Source: Ignavibacteriales bacterium
GTDB taxonomy: Bacteria > Bacteroidota > Ignavibacteria > T3Sed10-11
Direction: 5' to 3'
Assembly: GCA_003560935.1 (NCBI GenBank)
Contig: PWJF01000453.1
Location: forward strand, 1-8,862
Length of the DNA stretch: 8,862 bases
The notes below the pieces were generated by a model. It made no database searches, was not told where the DNA came from, and was given only the letters and a program-made list of their open reading frames with translations. Both the position numbers and the translations under genes were made by a program. Position 1 is the stretch's first letter. Each line of letters opens with the position of its first letter. Below, one piece after another: positions 5,106-8,862 of this stretch.

Positions 5106-8100
5106 ATGGACACTGACAAAATCACTATCCGCCTCCTCGGAACATTCGAGGTAATAAAGGCAGGAGAACAGGTTTCCTTTCCCTCCTCAAGAAAAACCCG
5201 TGCTCTCTTGGCGTATCTTGTTGCAACAGGTAAACTGCAACTCCGGGAACATCTCTGCGACCTGCTCTGGGTCGGTCCGGCCGACCCGCGTGCGGGACTG
5301 CGGTGGAGTTTAACAAAACTCAGAAATATACTCAATAACGAATCCGTTCGCAGAATCGTTGCCGACCATGAATACGTCGGTTTTAAACCCCTGAATACGG
5401 AAACGGATCTGCTGGCGGTCCGGAACCTGACCGGCACATCGCCCGAATCAGCATCCACAGAGGACCTCCGTAAAGCAGCAGCTTTATTCCGTGGTGAGTT
5501 TCTCGAAGGTTTATCATTGCCCGAATGTTACCGCTTCGACGTATGGTGCACATCACAACGTGAATATTTCCGTCAGTTACATGACAAAATACTGTCCAAG
5601 CTAACAAAACGATTCCATGATGAACCGGATACGGCGCTACAGTATGCCCGTGAACGTCTCATTATCAATCCGTATTCTGAAGCCGCATATATCGACCTGA
5701 TCAGGATGCTCGGTGAGACAGGCAACACCCACGAAGCGGTTGAGCAATATGAACGATGCAAAAAAATGCTTGCCGACGAACTCGATACACACCCCTCACC
5801 TGAACTGGAATCGGTCGGAACAAAGATCGACAGACGGGTTTCCGCAGCGCCGGAAACGGATAAAACCATTCAGAAGCAAAAATACCTGTCGACTTTCTCG
5901 TATTCACTTGCAGGGAGGAAAAAAGAGCGAATACTTATAGAGAATTTTATCACTGAGGCACTGGCAGGATCGACCTCAAATATTCTTCTTTTTTTAGGTG
6001 AACCGGGTATCGGCAAGACGCGTATGCTTGATGAATGTATGGATCGTATCTACAAAGAAGGTGGAATTGTTTTAACCGGAAGGACATTCGACATAGAGGT
6101 CGTGCGTCCCTATGGTCCCTGGATTGATGCATTGCGAAGCGTTCCCCGGTCGTCTATCTCTTCGGATATACGAATGGATCTTACTCCCCTCCTTCCCGGT
6201 TTGAGCACCGAAACATCACCGGTAGAAAAACGAAACCGTATTTTTGATTCGGTTGTCAGGCTGTTTGACGATCTCGCCGGAACAAATAAACCACTTGCGG
6301 TGATACTTGACGATATTCACTGGATAGACGATGCATCTGCAGCATTGTTCCATTATATTGTAAGGAACGTAAAAGAAGCGGGAATATTGTTCGCCTGTTC
6401 CGCCCGGAGTGGTGAACTTGAACAAAACAAACCGGCACATACATTGATCAACACACTCCGGAGGGAAGGCCGTATTATCGGACACAATCTTTCACCGCTA
6501 TCGCTGGAAGAAACCACTGCGTTGGTCAATACTATCGACCACACACTCGACGCTTCGCACATCTATTTTGAAGGGAAAGGTAATCCTCTTTATTCGATTG
6601 AGATCGCACGATCGGATACGCATGATAAATCGACACCGTCAAAAAATCTGGAGCATCTCATCGGCGACCGGCTTGCACGGCTTTCCACACAAACGAAGGA
6701 AATAATACCGTTCCTTGCATCACTCGGACAGACATTCAATACAAAAACACTGGAAGTAGTTTTGAACCGGCCTTTCGAGAAGATACTATCTTCTCTCGAA
6801 GAACTTGAACAACACAGTATTCTCCAGGTTGCCGGATCGAGCGAATACTCGTTTACACACGAACTGATTCGACGAACTGCATATTCAGGTACATCCGAAC
6901 CGCGTCGTAAAATGATACACACACATATAGCGAAACAATTATCGTCTCACCAGGAATTAAGAAGTAAACTTGCCGCAGACCTTGCACATCATGCAGATCT
7001 CGGAGGCGAGTACGAACTGGCAGCGAATTCATTGTTAAGCGCCGCACAATCTGCCCTCAGAATATTTGCATATGAGGAGGTGGCAAAGCTTGCATCGCAG
7101 GGATTACGGCAGATTACCGATTTGCCGCAGGACAAACGACTGAGATTACAATTCAAATTTCTGGAATTGTATGTCGACCCCGGTATGCGCCATCATCCTC
7201 CCGAAGATCTGATAGAATTGTTAAACAATGCAATTGCAGAAGCGAAAGCTGCGGGATATGACGATCTCGTGTGGAACGGATTGGTGAGTATAACAACGTA
7301 TTATTATCAGCAGGGAGATTTTCATCACGCTCATACTTTCACGCTTCAATCCGAAGAGTTCGGCCGGACTTTCGGTGATCCGGAAAGAGTCGTCTGGGCA
7401 GTCGCCGAAACGGCACGATGTCTGAGCATGCTTGAACGGGATATAAACAAAGCCGAACAGCTTGCACAGGAAGCGAGCACGCTCGAAGCGGCTCTGGATA
7501 CTGTCAATAAGGTGTATGAAATTCATATGGCATTCGGGCTCATAAATCATTTTAAAGGCGATCTTGACGAAGCATGCCGCCAACTGGAGAAAGCACTCCG
7601 ACTTTCCCGTCAGAAAGGTGGACATTGGTGGGAATGTTACTGTCATCTGAGACTGCCGATGATCGAACTCGAACGGGGACGGCCGGAAGAAGCCCTCCAA
7701 TTGTGCCGTATAATCAAACCGGTTGCCATGCGAATTAAAGACGGCAGCGAAGGTCCGTTTACCGAAGCGCTTGAAGCTCTTGCATTGCTTCAATTACAGG
7801 GTGGTAAACAGAAATCAGCAGTAGATGATGCTATAGAGAAACTCCGGAAAGCGGACAGTAAATGGATGGTTTTCTATATTCAATCATTTGTAGGGAAAAT
7901 TCTTCTTGATAACGGAGAATTAGAAGAAGCCCGTCGCCGCGCCGAAGAGGCACTTGTCGCTGCCGAAGCGGTCGATAATAAAAGTGCCATAGCCATTGCA
8001 CGTTCTATTCTTGCCCAAATCGTTTTTAAACAGAACCGGAAAGATGAAGCCGGTGAAATATTCCGGGCTATCAGAGCAGACACTAACGATGAATCCAAGA

Positions 8101-8156
8101 TTTCCGCCCGCGCACGCCGGGAAATCGAAAAAACCAAAAAAATCCTTTCAAATTAA
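5106..8156 (+). CDS. SARP-type transcriptional regulator with BTAD, AAA ATPase and TPR domains
   Basis: A 1016-residue soluble multidomain regulator of the SARP/AfsR-like kind. Residues about 5-95 form an OmpR-like winged helix (IRLLGTFEV, RKTRALLAYLV, REHLCDLLW, LRWSLTKLRNIL). Residues about 118-245 are the bacterial transcriptional activator domain, with EAVEQYERCKKMLADELDTH near its end. Residues about 265-440 hold an AAA/NTPase domain with Walker A GEPGIGKT (298-305) and Walker B LAVILDD (397-403). From about 620 to the end lie helical repeats of TPR type (for example GDLDEACRQLEKAL, GELEEARRRAEEAL). There is no C-terminal LuxR helix-turn-helix, so DNA binding rests on the N-terminus. Such proteins usually activate neighbouring genes in response to a ligand or ATP; the signal here is unknown. 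The ATG at 5106 starts just before the conserved wing. No Shine-Dalgarno lies directly upstream; an AGGAG near 5067 is too far away. Confidence 0.88.
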   Translation: MDTDKITIRLLGTFEVIKAGEQVSFPSSRKTRALLAYLVATGKLQLREHLCDLLWVGPADPRAGLRWSLTKLRNILNNESVRRIVADHEYVGFKPLNTETDLLAVRNLTGTSPESASTEDLRKAAALFRGEFLEGLSLPECYRFDVWCTSQREYFRQLHDKILSKLTKRFHDEPDTALQYARERLIINPYSEAAYIDLIRMLGETGNTHEAVEQYERCKKMLADELDTHPSPELESVGTKIDRRVSAAPETDKTIQKQKYLSTFSYSLAGRKKERILIENFITEALAGSTSNILLFLGEPGIGKTRMLDECMDRIYKEGGIVLTGRTFDIEVVRPYGPWIDALRSVPRSSISSDIRMDLTPLLPGLSTETSPVEKRNRIFDSVVRLFDDLAGTNKPLAVILDDIHWIDDASAALFHYIVRNVKEAGILFACSARSGELEQNKPAHTLINTLRREGRIIGHNLSPLSLEETTALVNTIDHTLDASHIYFEGKGNPLYSIEIARSDTHDKSTPSKNLEHLIGDRLARLSTQTKEIIPFLASLGQTFNTKTLEVVLNRPFEKILSSLEELEQHSILQVAGSSEYSFTHELIRRTAYSGTSEPRRKMIHTHIAKQLSSHQELRSKLAADLAHHADLGGEYELAANSLLSAAQSALRIFAYEEVAKLASQGLRQITDLPQDKRLRLQFKFLELYVDPGMRHHPPEDLIELLNNAIAEAKAAGYDDLVWNGLVSITTYYYQQGDFHHAHTFTLQSEEFGRTFGDPERVVWAVAETARCLSMLERDINKAEQLAQEASTLEAALDTVNKVYEIHMAFGLINHFKGDLDEACRQLEKALRLSRQKGGHWWECYCHLRLPMIELERGRPEEALQLCRIIKPVAMRIKDGSEGPFTEALEALALLQLQGGKQKSAVDDAIEKLRKADSKWMVFYIQSFVGKILLDNGELEEARRRAEEALVAAEAVDNKSAIAIARSILAQIVFKQNRKDEAGEIFRAIRADTNDESKISARARREIEKTKKILSN

Positions 8157-8258
8157 AAAATACAACGCCCCCTACTACGCCCGTTACAACACCTCCTTTA
8201 TACCTTGTGCATAGTGATAATCAACAGCCACTATCAACTAATTATAAGGGAGGTAACA
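8157..8258. other. spacer between regulator and AhpD-like gene
   Basis: A 102-base gap. ATAGTG (8211-8216) and CACTAT (8230-8235) could pair across a 13-base loop, but there is no T run and no convincing -35/-10 pair. GATAAT (8216-8221) is a possible isolated -10 box. Read-through from the regulator or an own promoter are both possible. Confidence 0.3.
8248..8254 (+). promoter_or_regulatory. strong Shine-Dalgarno of the AhpD-like gene
   Basis: GGGAGGT ends 4 bases before the ATG at 8259. It decides this start against an upstream in-frame start whose extra 18 residues precede the conserved domain. Confidence 0.85.
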
Positions 8259-8654
8259 ATGGCAATTTCACGAAACCGCAATGAAGTCGAACAAGAGATC
8301 AAGGAGACTATCGGTCTCGTTCCCGGATTCTTTGACAGAATACCAGATGAATATCTCGATGTCGAGTGGGAAGTTTTCAAACGGCTGCAACTCGGCGAGA
8401 CGCTCATCCCGAATAAATACAAAGAACTCATGGGCATTGCTCTCCACTCGGAAACAAAGTGCCGGTATTGCACGCTGTTCCATACCGAGGCGGCAAAGTT
8501 ATTCGGCGCTACCGACGAAGAGATTCAGGAAGCGGCCCACTATGCTAAAATGTCTCTCGGCTGGAGCGCATATCTGAACGGCATGCAAACCGATTACGAT
8601 CAATTTGCCGCCGAGCTGCGGCAAGTCGGTGAATATTTATCACAGCACGCCTAA
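8259..8654 (+). CDS. carboxymuconolactone decarboxylase family protein (AhpD-like)
   Basis: A 131-residue all-helical single-domain protein. KCRYCTLFHTEAAKLFGATDEEIQEA is the AhpD/CMD core. E56, C68, C71 and H75 have the spacing of the catalytic Glu/Cys/Cys/His of AhpD (E-x11-C-x2-C-x3-H). A thiol-dependent peroxidase or disulfide reductase activity is therefore more likely than lactone decarboxylation, because true carboxymuconolactone decarboxylases lack the CxxC. There is no signal peptide, so it is cytoplasmic; relatives form trimers or hexamers. The start at 8259 is fixed by GGGAGGT. It lies 102 bases downstream of the regulator on the same strand and is followed after 2 bases by a small gene, suggesting co-transcription. 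Substrate and electron donor are unknown, and no AhpC-like peroxidase gene is in the window. Confidence 0.88.
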   Translation: MAISRNRNEVEQEIKETIGLVPGFFDRIPDEYLDVEWEVFKRLQLGETLIPNKYKELMGIALHSETKCRYCTLFHTEAAKLFGATDEEIQEAAHYAKMSLGWSAYLNGMQTDYDQFAAELRQVGEYLSQHA

Positions 8655-8656
8655 CC

Positions 8657-8854
8657 ATGCGTATCGAACAAATAAAACGCAGCGTACTGCGGATCACCAT
8701 GCATACATACGAGTGCGCGACGTTGATCGCCGCAGCGCGCTGGGTCGTCGAAGGAGCAAACGGCGAACTTCCGGAGGAGGCAATCAAACAGCTTCGGGAG
8801 GTACTTCAAAATTACGATGCTGAATACGAGCAATCGGTAAAAAAAGGGAACTAA
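8657..8854 (+). CDS. small protein of unknown function, coupled to the AhpD-like gene
   Basis: A 65-residue protein that I do not recognise. Its ATG lies 2 bases after the TAA of the AhpD-like gene, without a clear Shine-Dalgarno, so translational coupling is likely. It seems helical throughout: a basic start (MRIEQIKRSV), a hydrophobic middle (CATLIAAARWVVEGA), then a charged amphipathic stretch (LPEEAIKQLREVLQNYDAEY) ending in KKGN. The middle segment contains Arg and Glu and is too short for a convincing membrane helix. It has one cysteine (C20). It could be a partner or stabiliser of the AhpD-like enzyme, but that rests only on position. Confidence 0.6.
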   Translation: MRIEQIKRSVLRITMHTYECATLIAAARWVVEGANGELPEEAIKQLREVLQNYDAEYEQSVKKGN

Positions 8855-8862
8855 TTCCATAC

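Noticed and set aside
5100..5109. GCCGCCATGG around the regulator start resembles a eukaryotic Kozak sequence
   Set aside because: All genes in the window are bacterial in family and arrangement; the match is coincidental.
8205..8258. Upstream 18-codon extension of the AhpD-like gene
   Set aside because: The strong Shine-Dalgarno at 8248-8254 lies inside this extension and points to the ATG at 8259; the conserved domain starts after it.

Overview
This window looks like chromosomal DNA from an uncultured or little-studied bacterium. Protein genes are of moderate GC and several have good Shine-Dalgarno sites. The left operon and the large right-hand regulator are separated by a decayed intergenic region, and one clearly AT-rich island interrupts the operon. 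I cannot place the organism firmly. A four-helix-bundle (23S-IVS-type) gene together with a SARP/AAA/TPR regulator would suit spirochaetes or several candidate phyla such as Zixibacteria or KSB1 relatives, but that is only an impression.

Left half (minus strand, reading from about 4.6 kb down to the left edge): a reductive pyrimidine (uracil/thymine) degradation operon. The order is a nitrilase-superfamily amidase, probably beta-ureidopropionase (3654-4523), a class III PLP aminotransferase (2272-3606), the FeS/FAD subunit PreT of NAD-dependent dihydropyrimidine dehydrogenase (926-2275), an AT-rich inserted element carrying a four-helix-bundle gene (about 336-915), and the start of the catalytic subunit PreA (1-292, cut by the window edge). 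The implied pathway is: uracil or thymine reduced by PreT/PreA, ring opened by a dihydropyrimidinase not seen here, N-carbamoyl-beta-amino acid cleaved by the amidase, and the beta-amino acid transaminated to a semialdehyde. A consensus-like sigma70 promoter (TTGCTA-N17-TATAAT) sits upstream of the amidase.

The inserted element is the oddest part. It is bounded by imperfect inverted repeats of roughly 40 bp built on GTTAATCG motifs. Its gene belongs to the family known from intervening sequences in 23S rRNA, and its start appears frameshifted at a run of six A.

Middle (4524-5105): a divergent intergenic region holding the operon promoter, a decayed CoA-binding-domain gene on the minus strand, and two copies of the 12-mer TATATAGCAAGG. 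One copy overlaps the operon -35 box; the other lies about 60 bp before the regulator gene.

Right half (plus strand): a 1016-residue SARP-type regulator (winged helix, BTAD, AAA ATPase, TPR), then a 131-residue AhpD-like carboxymuconolactone-decarboxylase-family protein with a CxxC active site, and a 65-residue protein of unknown function starting 2 bases after it. Whether the regulator controls the pyrimidine operon, the AhpD-like pair, or both cannot be settled from sequence alone.
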